Shown here: piece after piece, positions 11,944-23,215 of the stretch
Numbering within the stretch: position 1 is the stretch's first letter
Layout: each line of letters begins with the position of its first letter
Origin: Euptelea pleiosperma
Taxonomy: Eukaryota; Streptophyta; Magnoliopsida; Ranunculales; Eupteleaceae
Assembly: GCA_035048495.1 (NCBI GenBank)
Contig: CM068545.1
Span: forward strand, 36,160,225 to 36,224,224
Reading direction: 5' to 3'
DNA length: 64,000 bases
Position numbers and translations under genes: made by a program
Notes under the pieces: model-generated
What the model was told of the DNA's origin: nothing
Database searches by the model: none
What the model saw: only the letters and a program-made list of their open reading frames with translations

Positions 11944-12801
11944 CTATCCTGGGGAAGGAGCAGAAGAATCCACACTATCTGTATGAGCACTGGAAGAGGC
12001 CGGCTGGCTAGGGCGCCCATGTAGCTTCCAACCTTTTGCACGCACATGCCCTAACTTGCCGCAAAAATCACACTTGGGCCTCTCTCTAGTCAAGCACTTC
12101 CCAGAAGAAGGTCCAGTAGGAACATAGGATGGAGCTGAGACAGGAGTCTGATAAGATGGGCCTCTCTGAGGCTGCTGTGACTGTTGAGGCTGATAAGCAG
12201 GAGAAGCAGCTAGCGCTAATCGCTCTGGGAGGAGATGCTCACTCTGAAAAAAGATCTGCCTACTTTCCTCACTTTGAAGATAGGCGTACACCTCACTGAG
12301 AGAAGGAAGATCCACCCTGCTACTCAAGATCTGAAAACGAACAAGCTCATAAGAAGGATTGAGTTCAATAAGGAAATCAAAGATCCTGCATTTCTCTATA
12401 TATCGGCGAGAGGGAGCAATCTCTGTGGGATAAAGAGGCTGATAAGAATAATAGTGATCAAGCTCCTGCCAGAAAGTACGAAGAGCAGTATAGTACTGAG
12501 AGAGATCATCTATCTGCCACTGTCGATAAGAGGGGCCGGTCTTGGGAGGCTCAACTGTATCCCCCGTAGTGTGACCGAGCTTCCCACGGCCGCCAATAAA
12601 CAATCGCGATGCCTGAGCCCAGCGTAAGTAGTTATTGCCATCTAACTTCACGGAGGTGATCTGTAAACTGGGGTTCTCATAAGCCAAATGATGCACCATC
12701 GGGCCTCCAATACCAGTGGAGGGAGTGTCTGTGCCCACTTCTGACTCTGAAGGAGAAGCCAAAGAAGTTGGAGTAACCACAGGAAGTGGTAGATCTGCCA
12801 T
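11944..12801 (-). pseudogene. gag: Ty1/copia gag with internal deletion
   Basis: Starts at ATG 12801 (MADLPLPVV), with a gag core beginning YENPSLQITSVKLDGNNYLRW. The open frame of 285 codons has lost about 61 codons in frame compared with the sister copy at 57107: after WQIDD it jumps to LSQYYTALRTFWQELDHYY. The zinc knuckle reads C-x2-C-x4-H then G where the last cysteine should be (CDFCGKLGHVRAKG, about 12030-12080). Both changes should impair capsid assembly or RNA binding. The frame remains open, which is unusual for such an old copy. Confidence 0.88.
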
Positions 12802-13553
12802 GAAGAACTACGGCCAAGAACAGCTATATAGAAGCACCGGAGAGTCACAAATAATCACTCGAGGGCCAGAACACAGCTAAAGAGCCACACCACAGACTAT
12901 AAGAACATCAAAGCAGGGTATATAGGACCCAAAAAAACCCTCAAGTAATCAAAGAGAGTAACTAGATGGAGCATGAGACTCAATACACACCCATACGAAC
13001 CTCAAAATGGGGTATAAGTAGCCGGTATAAGAGGATAATAGGTATAGAGATGCAAGAAAGCATCCTAAAACCAGAAAAACACTAAATAAAAGTGTTTAGA
13101 GTCGATTGGAGGAGCTATTGGACCAAACCGATGGTCATTGGGGGCAAAATAGCCACCGGCAACAACTACTTGGGGAAGAAAACTTCCCACAGGTTTCAAA
13201 TCTTAATGGAACCTTGCAAATAAGGTATCCACATGTCAGTTAGATAGGAGGGACTAGATCGAAGCCATAAACCCCACGAAAAAGTTCATATAGGGACTGA
13301 AAATCGAGCTGGTTCACAAACTGGTTTGTACGAAAATTCAGAGAATAATGGCCAAAAAACACCCCAAATAGATCCAAAAAATACCCAAAAAACATGAAAA
13401 AAAGATCTCTACCAAGTGGAGAAGTTTCAGCCAACCTCGATTTTCGTGTCCATATAGCTGATGACGTCAGCCGTACGGTCAGATGACGTCAATAGGTGTC
13501 AGATTGCTCTTGGTTCGTCTTCAAGAATGCTCCGGCAAGCCTCGGCGGCGAAT
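12802..13553 (-). other. Untranslated leader of the copia element
   Basis: About 750 bases between primer site and gag, with no coding signal. It contains two copies of the palindrome TGACGTCA (13462-13469 and 13484-13491) around a CCGTACGG palindrome. The sister element's leader has a related CCGTACGG patch near 56500, so this is an element feature. Confidence 0.6.
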
Positions 13554-13566
13554 GGCTCTGATACCA
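13554..13566 (-). other. Primer binding site of the copia element
   Basis: On the minus strand TGGTATCAGAGCC, the standard initiator tRNA-Met primer site. It abuts the LTR with no gap if the LTR ends ..AACT. Confidence 0.88.
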
Positions 13567-13791
13567 AGTTGAATTTGAAGAATTAGGGTTAGGGTTAGTT
13601 TGGAGAAGAGAGAATAGAGAGTAGAGAAGAGAAAGAAAAAGGATGTCTATTGTGCTTAATTCACAATGACTCCATAAATCTTATTTATGTAAAAGAGGTT
13701 ACAGAAAAAGGACAAGCATACCCCTCATAAGAGGTATTTACAGAACTATCCCTATACAAGACAAATACGTATTTCTAAGTATCTGATAACA
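13567..13791 (-). repeat. 5' LTR of the minus-strand copia element
   Basis: 225 bp, matching 8382-8601 with about 11 substitutions and short indels. Coding-strand start TGTTATCAGAT, end ..AAATTCAACT. Confidence 0.9.
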
Positions 13792-13796
13792 AATAG

Positions 13797-14745
13797 CTAA
13801 GGCGCCCCATCTTTCTTGGGTCACCCCCACTCACTACCTCGGGCGACCGCACTTTGTTGGGTCACCCCCGCTCTTTCCAATTTGGGAAAATCTGCCCGTT
13901 GAAGGGCATCTTTAGTGCTCTATTTAGGCTCAACTTTTGGCATTTTAGGTATGAATTTTGAGAGCATTCTTGAGCTAGTTTGAGCAAAAACCCTAGACTT
14001 GAGAGCCTGTTTGTTTGAGATCGAATCTCCATGCATCATCACTTTTGAGAAGATTCGTTGAAGGAGATTTGGTGGGCGCGGTTACTTGTGATCTCTACAA
14101 TCTTGATGAACGCACGTGCTTAACGGAAATCGATCATCACTTGGATTTGCACCACTTTGTAAGGAGCTTAACTATAAGCTCCGTGGATTTTCTTCTTAGC
14201 ATCTCGAGAGGTAAGTCCCTTTGTTTTGGACCTGAAGGAGGTAATTGAATATATAAATCCTGATTGAGTTCTAGTGAGTCTTCACTCACTTGTTGTATGG
14301 GAAAGTTCCCACAAGAGTTGAGACCCGTCTTGTCTCAGCTTGACCTAGAGCAGAACTAGGCGGTAGATTGCTCGCCTATAGCGTAAATAGGTGTGTAAGA
14401 GATTTTGATCTCTCGTGTCTAGGTTAGTGATATTGCTAGCCGTTGCCCATTCAATTGTTAAAGTGTATCACTTGATTGAATAGTGGATTAAGCTCATTTG
14501 AGTGGGTAAAAGTGGACGTAGGTGTGCAACACCGAACCACTATAATTCTGTGTTGTGGCGTGTTCTCATTGTCTCTATCCTCTCTCTATTTTGTGTAGCT
14601 TGGTTATTGTTTCATGAGCGAATGCTTATGTGATTGGATATTGCGCATATTGAATTTAACCATAATCTACAAAATATTTAAAGAATTCAATATTGTCCTA
14701 TTCACCCCCCTCTAGGACGTTTATAGTAATACCAAGGGAATTTCA
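13797..14745 (+). repeat. Probable SIRE-like Ty1/copia LTR, right part
   Basis: Continues the sequence broken at 8376. Near the end it carries CCTATTCACCCCCCTCTAGG (about 14698-14717), a phrase typically found just before the 3' end of long copia LTRs. No primer site or gag follows, so it looks like a solo LTR. The joined length would be about 1.5 kb. Identification is by resemblance. Confidence 0.45.
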
Positions 14746-14842
14746 AGCATAAATTCTATGTTTCGAGAAAAACTATGCATAATGTTTCGAGAAAATTATG
14801 CTGGTCACCTCAGCTGCACATATAAAGAAAGGGTCGGAATCA

Positions 14843-15043
14843 GGGGACTCGCCTTTTTGCACTCATCTTTTCACTCGTGCTCTCAGCCGTGGCTTTCGAG
14901 AATCCAACGGTGGTGGTTGGATTCTCGGAATCCACGCCAGAGTTCTCGGGTTGGATTCTGAGAATCCAACATCCACCATTGGATTCTCGAAATCCACGGC
15001 TGAGAGTATGAGTGAAAAACCGAGTGCAAACAGGCGAGTCCCT
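14843..15043. repeat. Long near-perfect hairpin (foldback element or hairpin RNA locus)
   Basis: Left arm from GGGGACTCGCC (14843) pairs with a right arm ending GGCGAGTCCC (about 15042), and pairing continues inward through GTGCTCTCAGCCGTGG / CCACGGCTGAGAGTATG and the GGATTCTCGAAATCC units. Arms are about 90 bases with scattered mismatches and a short centre. Both strands translate to similar peptides, as expected of a palindrome. The short unit GGATTCTCGRAATCCA is itself repeated four times. It lies about 310 bases beyond the last recognised exon of the neighbouring minus-strand gene. Confidence 0.85.
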
Positions 15044-15351
15044 CGAGCCTGGTCCATAAAGAAAACCTTGCCAATCCTGAGAGTTCTGGAGTGTAGCTGC
15101 AGACAACCAGTCCCTATATACATATATCACTATTCATTTAGAATGTGACACTCATCATCATGCATTCAATTTGTTCGCACTTAACAATACAAACCATGAC
15201 CAAGAACTATCCAAATTGATATTTAACTTCACATTTCCTCTTATTCAGCCATGCTTTTGTAGGTCTTGAATGATGGGTTTGTTTAATAAGCTGTATCTAG
15301 TTTAGATGTGAGTGCAATCTGTTGATCTATATGCAATGTCCAGAAACCAAC

Positions 15352-18300
15352 CTGAAATGCCCAAGTCTTCCTTCAGTTCCTTTTTTTCTTCTGGATTTAA
15401 TTTCACATCGCTGTCAATGATTTGTTTTACATTCTCTTGAGGAGGCTCTGGATCATCATCCCATGCGTCTTCCCCAACATAAGAACTGTCATGAATAAGT
15501 GCCCCGTCAGGTCCTTCTATGAACTTCTTCATTTTCAGGCCCTTTGGCATTGTCTTCCTCCACAGACCCTGCTTAAACCTGCAGTGTAAGAATGAAATTC
15601 AAAGTTAGGGAAGTGTTAGCCCTTATCATCCAACTTTAACAAGCCATCGAACAAGTAGGAGGATGTCCAATGAGATGCTTCAGCATCATCCAGTTTGATA
15701 TTTATATCCAGAGTCCCTTCGAACTATTAACACTTTAATACCTTCAATTTAAGTGCTTGTGTTAGAAATCAACTTTAACTTTCAAAGGAGATGAAAACAA
15801 TAGAAGCTCTTTACAGATAAGATATCGGTAGTGAAAGGTTGGGCATGGGAAATTATTTTCATTTCGTGAATGACGATTTGCCTTTTAGATTTTTATTTTC
15901 TTTGAAAACTCATAGGTGTTTCTGCAGAAACATTTCCAGCCTTGCAAGAGGTTTTACCAGGTTTCCCTTTAAGATACTATAGCTATGACAAGGATCAGAG
16001 TTCCAATCTCATATTTAGCCAACCATTCTTCTTGCCGCATAGCAGGGATTGTTTTTCCCTGAGTCAACAGTGCAATTTATCTACCACTTATATTCTAGGA
16101 ATTTAGCAAAGTAACTTACAAAAGCTCATTAAGGATTAAAACATTGGCATTAATCGGGTGTGTCACATCAAAAACTGGTGGACAGAACAAAAATTTAGGG
16201 ATACCACCATCTCTATAATAACTCTACAGTACAATGTCAAGATTTAGGTTAATGTACATGCACTCTTAAAAGTGGCAACTCAACTTTTAAAGTTGAACAG
16301 AAAATGTCAAATGAAAATCATGAGCGACAGGATAACTAGTTTGTTTGTTGTTACATAATGATGTCAAATCCCATGAAACAAGATCTTGAAATTGACATAA
16401 AAAGTACCATAATTTCAAAAATAAGACCGTAAAAGAAGCGGTTCATGATTGCTTGTATTTATTAGTTTATGAATGGAGCTGGAATGGAAATCTCAATCGT
16501 CAAATGGTGCACTTACTTTCTAATATTACTTGGAGATGGCTCAGGGATCAATGCTTCCATATATGCCTCAGTCAATTCCTTTCTTTGATGATCTAGACGA
16601 GAAGTTCTAAAAGCCATATATATTCTTTGACATGAAATTATCATAACAAAAATATAGAAAATCAGGGCTCCAATCCGTTTAGGTTCCCAGTTCTTGAGGT
16701 CCTGAGACAACAAATGACTAATTGTTTAGCTTATAAGCAAAGGTTGCAAGCAACGACAAAATAACCGTGGGGAACAATCGTATATTCTAAATGATAAACA
16801 TTATTTTAAAATAAGGTTACACTCAACATTGCAAGTATAATAATGAAATAAGAACCACACAACAAAAACACATTTGCTCAGAAAACTAGGACAACCCAAG
16901 AAACTGAACTCAACAAATATGATAGGTTTAGAAAATGTCAAAATACACAGAGCCTGTACAATCTGGTTTCTTGAATATTTATTTGGCTATGGTTCACACA
17001 CAATTTTTGGCTACAACACTAAGGTTTGGTTCCAACTCTAGGAATATGTAACTTCTTCCTCCTTGTGGTTTGCTGGCATCTCTGAAATCTTCCTCATTGA
17101 TCTTGCTGTCACATGCCCAACAAAACAGGATTGCCGAACCAAAACACCTTCACATTCTTAAGGCCACTCACTTTCTTCCACTTTCTACCTTGGTTCCTCA
17201 TCACTTTTGGGGTGAAGAATGTTGACATTCGTCTCTTTGATTAATTATATTATTTCCTTTCCTGGAGGCTCACCTTTCAATTTTAATGTTCTCAACCTAC
17301 TCATTTCCCAGAGTTCACGTGAAGCTTCTACCCTTCCTTATTTTTATTTTTTTTGGATACATCTTCTACCCTTCCTTATCCTAAGCACCTAATGGTAAAA
17401 AGGATTTTTTTTTTTTTTTAATAAGTTAATGGTAAAAAGGATTTTGACCTCGGAATATGCACATTCTTGGGATTTGTTAGCTTCCTGAAGGCAAGACTCT
17501 CGCCGAGGGAAAGTGGGTGTACATAGTTAAGATTCACTCCAGCAAAATTCTTCATTGGCTACTAACAGCTTCACCTAAAACTCAAGAGTATAGAATAATT
17601 ATAAGGAAACTTTTGATCTAGTAGCAAGGATGGTCTTTGATTGACATTGGTGTTGCTATCTTTATTCGGTAGGAGACTTAAGAATAACCTTAGTCAGAAT
17701 GGATATCTGACTAAAGAAGTATACGTGAGACCTCTTCCTGTTCTACTAAATGCCTCATATCCAGTCTGCCAACATTGTTGTGCTCTATACGGTTCAAACT
17801 AGGATCCAGGAGCTTGATTTGAAATTTTCAGCACTCTCCTGGATTTCATTGTTCCAACTTCCAAGCATGATTCATCTACATTTATCTCGATGTTTTCCCA
17901 GGGAAGAGTTATTTTACAATTTTACACTGATGCCATGATCATTATGAGTGATGATATACATGGAATAAAAGGAATCAAAAATTATACAGCTCCAGTTTGA
18001 GATGAAGGACCTAATCCATCTATGCTGCCTTCCTGGACTAGACATCACCCACTCTCCTCGCAATTACCTCTTGGACCTGATATACAGAGCACTATCAACT
18101 GACAAAAAAAAACCATTGTTACACCACCAATGGCAAGTTATTACAAAATCCCACAGGGTACCGGCGGTTAGTGGGCCACCTTACTTATCTAACAACATGT
18201 AGACCTGATATCATTGATTCTATGCTTTGTTGTCAATTATTTCCGTCTGGAGGGCCCACTACACAACAATTATTTGGATCATTTTAGTACTTGAGAGGGA

Positions 18301-19117
18301 CCACTTTACGCGCTTCCTTCCTCATCATTCTAGCTTCAATTGCAAGCATACCAAATCACAAATTGGTTAGATAATGTCACCGATCAAGGATCAACCATCA
18401 ATTACCATGGTTTTTCCTGATGGCTCCCTTATCTCCTCGAAGAGCAAGAAGCAAAAGCAGTCGCTCATTCTATCTCTAAGGCATAGTACAAAACAATGGC
18501 AAGGACTATGTTTGGTATTGTCGATATCAAAAGATATCAACAGAAATTTTATTGATAGAGAAGGTATCAAAATTAGCTAACAAACAGTCATCGCAACATG
18601 AAAATCTTACCGACCCGCTAATCACATTGAAGCTGAAACCGATTATCAACACAAAAACAAAAAAGAAAGTCTTGAAATGGGTTGATAAAATTACCTTCCA
18701 ATTCTCCCATTTATTCCAATCGACAAATTCGGGAACCAATTCAAACCTAAACCGCTCAAACGCAACCTCACCCTTCTTCGCTGCGTCCCCAACCTGACCA
18801 ACAAACCCAGCTACCTTGACATTAGTGTCTTCCGAATCTAACCCAGTTTCCTTCTTCACCGTTTCTCCGAAATTCGATAGAAAACGCTCCGAACCACGAC
18901 GAATTGAGCGAGCGACTCTTGACCACGAGAAACTCTCCGAGCCATTTTCATTCCCAGAAGCAGAAGCTCGAAAAACCAGGTTTTGGCGGGAATGTCTGGT
19001 TTTATGCTTCAAATGTGGTGGGAGTGGCTTGAAAAGCAAGAACTTTGATTGGTTTGGGTTGAAAATTTTGGAAGAAAAGGGAAGCGGGTTTGCCCTGTAA
19101 CAGATTGCGAGGTCCAT
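15352..19117 (-). CDS. FTSHI4: Plastid AAA-protein N-terminal region, probable FtsHi4 (EMB3144)-like; 3' exons absent
   Basis: Three exons seen: 18695-19117 (423 bp, phase 0), 16517-16701 (185 bp) and 15352-15578 (227 bp), joined by GT-AG introns with frame kept, giving about 278 residues. Residues 1-50 are a Ser/Arg-rich transit peptide with a likely cut near VFRA/SASG. Then comes an acidic/basic stretch with VKKETGLDSED, WNKWENWK, one membrane segment (IGALIFYIFVMIISCQRIY, residues about 149-168), and a soluble part with GLWRKTMPKG, EDAWDDDP and EDLGISG. This fits my recollection of the N-terminus of inactive FtsH-like plastid-envelope AAA proteins. The AAA domain is absent: exon 3 ends at a good donor (GTTGGT) and continuation would run into the transposon nest at 1-14745. 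Either the gene has a giant transposon-filled intron or it is truncated. Reading through the donor gives only 16 more residues before a stop. Confidence 0.7.
17475..18530 (+). pseudogene. Ty1/copia pol remnant in intron 1 of the FtsHi4-like gene
   Basis: Antisense to the host gene. Recognisable RT and RNase H pieces in order: LPEGKTLAEGKWVYIVKIHS (about 17487), EVYVRPLPVLLNAS (about 17717), a decayed CALYGS..DPGAW (about 17780), ILQFYTDAMIIMSDD replacing the usual YVDDM (about 17910), FEMKDLIHLCCLPGLDI (about 18000), YRRLVGHLTYLSNNM (about 18162) and AKAVAHSISKA*YKTMA (about 18450). Many stops and frameshifts. No LTRs were found around it. Confidence 0.82.
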
Positions 19118-19379
19118 TTGACTGCAAAAGTGAAGATTTCGGAGGAAATTGAGACAGAATTATATTTATCAAGCATTTGGTCTCAGCTGCTGAAGCAGCT
19201 GTTCTGTCCCTCTTGAGTCTTGCCTTCTTGGTTGGGTTTTTGGGTTTTATCTGTTCAGGGTTTTAGCTAAAGATGAGAGAAAGCGGAAAGAAAAATGGGA
19301 GCGCATATTCGCACACCCTATATCCTATCGGAGCGGACTCCTGGTCGGGGCACACCCCAAAAATAGAGATCTCTCTGGC

Positions 19380-19738
19380 CGACCGGTGAGGGTCATGACT
19401 GCCCACATTATGAGCCACGTGGCACGTTTTCAGAGGACACTGGCCGTATAGATGTTTGTCCAATCCCGAGGTGGACCTAGAAACCAAAAATCAAACTGAT
19501 TAGTGATTTCTAAGCGTTGGATTGGAGCCATTTTCATGGATTGATTTTAACCGTGGGAATTTGAGCATTAACGACCATTGGGTTACAAGATTGAAAGGTT
19601 TGAAATCACTGATGAGTCTTATTTTTGGTTTGTACGTCCACCTACGGATTGGCCAAACATCCATATTCGGAATATGTCCATACTATCAGTGTCCTTAAAA
19701 ATGTGTCACGTGATCAGTGACCGTCACCCGTCAACCAA
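19380..19738. repeat. Foldback MITE of the CCACGTGGC family, copy 1
   Basis: Palindromic unit: the left arm has GAGCCACGTGGCAC, CCGTATAGATGTTTG, then AAAAATCAAACTGATTAGTGATTTC; the right arm carries the same phrases inverted (GAAATCACTGATGAG.., GGCCAAACATCC, TCACGTGATC). It begins about 260 bases upstream of the FtsHi4-like ATG (19117) and contains G-box CACGTG cores. Confidence 0.7.
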
Positions 19739-20084
19739 GTTTTTGAGAGAACTCTTTTTGAGCAGGAAATGGGGTGTGCCACGGTCCCAAAATGGGAAAA
19801 ATTTTGCCCCATTCAAATAAGCACAGTGGATGAATACATTGGGAGTGGGGCCTACACGTTTTGATGGAGAAGATTTCAAAGTGCTATGGGCCTGGCCACC
19901 TCCCATGTATTGAATGACGGCCATGATTTGTTTGTCACCTTTTGCGTCAAGCAATACGTGAGGCGAAATTAAATTTGATCGTATACCTTCCAAAAAATGC
20001 CACGTCATACACTCATCCGGGCCCACTGATCTATGAATGCTTAGCTCGCCTCGCCTCTCCTCTCGGGGACTTGCATACTCAAAC

Positions 20085-20275
20085 TTTGAAATTATCCTCA
20101 TTGGTGATTTCTAGCCGTTTAATCTTAGTAGCCAAAAAAAAAAGCTTGAATCACGGGAGATATCACCAATCAAGCTGATTTTTGGTGTAGTCCACCCAGC
20201 GGCAGCCACATTTTCATGGGCAGTGAGCCCGGAAGATTTGCCACGTGGCATTTTTAAGTGGGTAGGATCAAAGTT
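20085..20275. repeat. Partial CCACGTGGC-family repeat
   Basis: Has GTGATTTCTAGCCG, an inverted CACCAATCAAGCTGATTTTTGG and GCCACGTGGCATTTTTA. One arm is shortened. Between 20280 and 21100 I see only diverged short duplications, no gene. Confidence 0.5.
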
Positions 20276-21107
20276 CGCTCCCTCCAAACTGGAGCAAAAA
20301 ACTTTGCACAGAAAGTTGAGTTAGAATATTTAAAACAAATCAACCCAATTGAGGTTTTGCGTGACAACGAATTCAATTGGCAGTATCGGTCAGCTAAGGA
20401 AAGGCTCTTCTTAAGTCATTCGCTCAATTAGTCACCATCTAGTCCCAATTGTTCCTGGCATTAGATCTTGGCGTGATATCTCGAGATCTGTGTATTATCT
20501 TTCAAAAGTGGACCTATACGGATCGATAAGTTCATATGGGGTTCGTTCCCCAAGGCAAATCTTCGATCAGACAGACTTAGGCCCTTGATTCCTAGACATC
20601 AAATTTTGGTCTCATATCTCAAAATCTGTGCTAATCTGTCAAAGACTCGGAATTGACACTGGACTGATCGATAAAGTGGGCATTTACCACATTCATCCAG
20701 TGTTGGTTTCCTAAGATGGGGTCCAGATAAGGAAAATTTAGAGCCTTAATTTATGACCATCGGATTTTCCGATTTTGCTCCATAGAAATAGATCCATGGG
20801 CTCATAATCTCCACCCTTGGATGTGCATAATTACCGAAATCTAACCCCAGATGGATGTGAAAAGTGATTATTTGTCACATACATCTTGGGTTGGTTATGT
20901 CCAAATGTCCTCAGAAAACCTCTTTTTAATTCTCCCACATGTCTAGTCTGACCATAATCTGATTTTATTCCCGCAGGGTCCCATTTGTATTCGTTGGTCC
21001 CATTTGTATTCGTTGGTCGTTATTTCTGAACTCTTGCGACATTTCTTATCTAACGCTAGGTAAACACCAAATGGCCAAATGGCTAAATGTCGACCTCAAT
21101 ATTAAAT

Positions 21108-21399
21108 TTAGGGGGAGTTGGGGAATGAGAAGTAAAAGCACTTCTACTTGTAGTAGAAGTTACTAGTTGATTTTTTACCTCCAAAAATGTCATAGAAATT
21201 AAAAGTGTCAGGAGGCCTTCTAATTTTTGAGAAGAAAATTATTTAGAAGTTAAAAGGTAAAAAATTTAGCTTCAGTTTTAAGTTAGTTTTTAACTATTTA
21301 AAAGTTAAAATATGAAACACACCCAAACTAACCTTTTTACTTTTTGGCTTATAAAAGTCAATAAGTTGCTTAATTTTGTGTTGCCAAACGCCCCCTTAG
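21108..21399. repeat. Short MITE with GGGGG..GTTTGGCAA-type ends
   Basis: Left end TTAGGGGGAGTTGGGGAA, right end TTGCCAAACGCCCCCTTA, an imperfect inverted pair of the kind common in plant hAT-type MITEs. About 290 bp, A/T-rich inside, non-coding. Confidence 0.55.
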
Positions 21400-21559
21400 T
21401 CAACTAAAATATTATGCAAACTTGAGATCTAGATTACGAATATGATTATGATGGAAATATACGAAATGCATTAGATATATAGTACATTCGGATACACAAG
21501 GTGATGCCAGTAAAAGGAAGTGTAGACCTCAAATAGGAGCTAGTCTTCAGGAATAAAAC

Positions 21560-22900
21560 AAACACCCCCGCTCTCTAGCAAGGTCTCATAGTGCTTTACT
21601 GTTATCATCTTGCTTTACTCTTGTCACTAGTCTTGGGCTTATTCCCATCTTCTTCGGAATATAAAGAAAACAATATAATCGTGATACCCCCGGGATATGT
21701 TTTATTGTTAACCCCCCCTCCCCCCCCCCGCCCCCCATCGTACCAGTAGGTTGTTCTTCGTTAGGCGGGTAGAAACAAACATCTACATAATGGTATTCAT
21801 ACCCCCGCAAAGGGTCTTTCCAAGGCTGTGAGTAGGCACTGACCACTCTTTCTCAAATACTTAAAACATCAGTGAAAGGAAGATGGGACTCCCTTGTAAA
21901 AGTGGATCTACGGTCGGCCCAAGCAAAAGGATTTGGAGAATGGAGCAGTATCCAAGACGTCAAAATATGCCCTTGTCCAAAAATTATACCAAAGGACCTT
22001 TGGACCAATCGGCCAACCCCATGGATGTACACTGCTCGAAATGTGTTGATGCAAGAGTAAAGGAACCCCAAGATTGCGACGATATCGAGGGATGCCACAT
22101 TGATTGAGGATTCGAGGTCAATGAGGATCTTCGGAATGGTGGTGTCACCAGCCTAGATATGAACGTACAACGGGCAGTTATGCGTGGCATCGTTGTATAT
22201 CTTATCTTTCTTGGTAAAGGCAATCACTGGGATCACTCCCTCTTCCCCGAAACAAGGGGACCAATTCTCAATGCTCAAAACCTTCTCTGCTTTTTGGGTC
22301 GACCTGACCACAACCTTCTTCTGAATCTCTTTTAGGATAACCTCATCTTTCTTCAAATCCGTCATCATGACATTGTCAGCAAAGAAAACCTCATGCTCTC
22401 CATGATCCACGGCTACCTCTCCAATGGATATATCTAAGGCCAGCCTAGTTTTGGGGGAAAAACCTCAGAACATCGAAAACATACATCATGGTTGGTATCT
22501 TCTTAATGTGGACCACGATGTCGTAAAGGGATCGAGTCTTGATTTTCCCTCTATTCAATTATGATGCTCGGGCTGGCCCAATTGCTCTCAGTGTCTATTG
22601 TCTATGTTCTCTTCATCTTCTTGTCTCGGTCTGTTCGGAAATCATACCTACGCTACCTCTTCTCCTACCTCTCTTCTTCCTCCTTAATCTGCTCTTGAAT
22701 CTGGTCCAATGATATGGGGGTAAGGGCGGGCCTTTTGGTGGATCGGGTCTGTACTACCCGTGCTTCATTGGTTTCCTTTACACTATCCTCCTCGTGCGAG
22801 GCCATGCCAGTAAAGGCACCTGTCGTCAATCTTTTTCCTGATCTCATCCCCTTTATATACATCAGATGGTGACTAATCACTTGCACATTGCCAGGGGATG
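21560..22900 (-). pseudogene. Ty3-like gag/protease remnant, uncertain
   Basis: On the minus strand around 22180-21870 the frame reads NCPLYVHI*AGDTTIPKILI, then DLESSINVASLDIVAILGF and GVGRLVQRSFG. This resembles the pepsin-like protease region of Ty3 elements, where the active motif is normally D-T/S-G-A-S; here it has become DLESS, so the catalytic triad is lost. Upstream (about 22886-22665) is a charged peptide that could be gag linker. No RT, integrase or LTR was recognised. A poly-C tract (about 21711-21737) lies downstream. Confidence 0.35.
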
Positions 22901-23019
22901 TGCCCGCCCATTCCCTGGTTCCATTCTCCCATTCCTAGGTTGAGTTGCCCTGGGTTATCCCTGTATCCTATCGCCGCAATCTTCTCTTGAATTACATTCT
23001 TAGTGATTAATGACCTGAT

Positions 23020-23215
23020 TTTTCTTTTACGTGGGAGATCTCAAATTTCAGTAAAAAATCAGCTTGATTGGTGATTTTTAGCCATTGGATCTTTGTACCC
23101 ACACCAAAATAATGATCCAATCCCACAGTTGAAAATCAACCTATGAAAAAGACTAAAATCTGACGGATATAAAGCACTAATAATGCTAATGTTTGGTCTA
23201 CATACACACGAATTT
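23020..23215. repeat. Partial foldback repeat of the CCACGTGGC family
   Basis: Contains AAAAATCAGCTTGATTGGTGATTTTTAGCC and an inner AAAATCAACCTATGAAAAAGA, matching the middle of the complete copies. The outer CCACGTGGC ends are missing. Confidence 0.5.

Larger units (their letters stand above)
8382..13791 (-). mobile_element. Ty1/copia LTR retrotransposon, near full length, decayed
   Basis: Minus-strand element, 5.4 kb, with LTRs 13567-13791 (5') and 8382-8601 (3'), a primer site touching the 5' LTR, and gag, protease, integrase, RT and RNase H in copia order. A 5-bp target duplication AATAG lies at 8377-8381 and 13792-13796. That duplication fits only if the LTR is read as TG..ACT rather than TG..CA. 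LTRs differ by about 5% plus small indels by eye. The element sits inside the SIRE-like LTR. A related copy lies at 56241-58600. Confidence 0.93.

Noticed and set aside
14798..15148. Overlapping open frames on both strands near the hairpin
   Set aside because: They arise because the sequence is palindromic; the strands give similar peptides and no splice or start context supports a gene.
19724..20178. 125-codon minus frame and 78-codon plus frame
   Set aside because: They overlap foldback repeats on opposite strands and show no homology or codon pattern.
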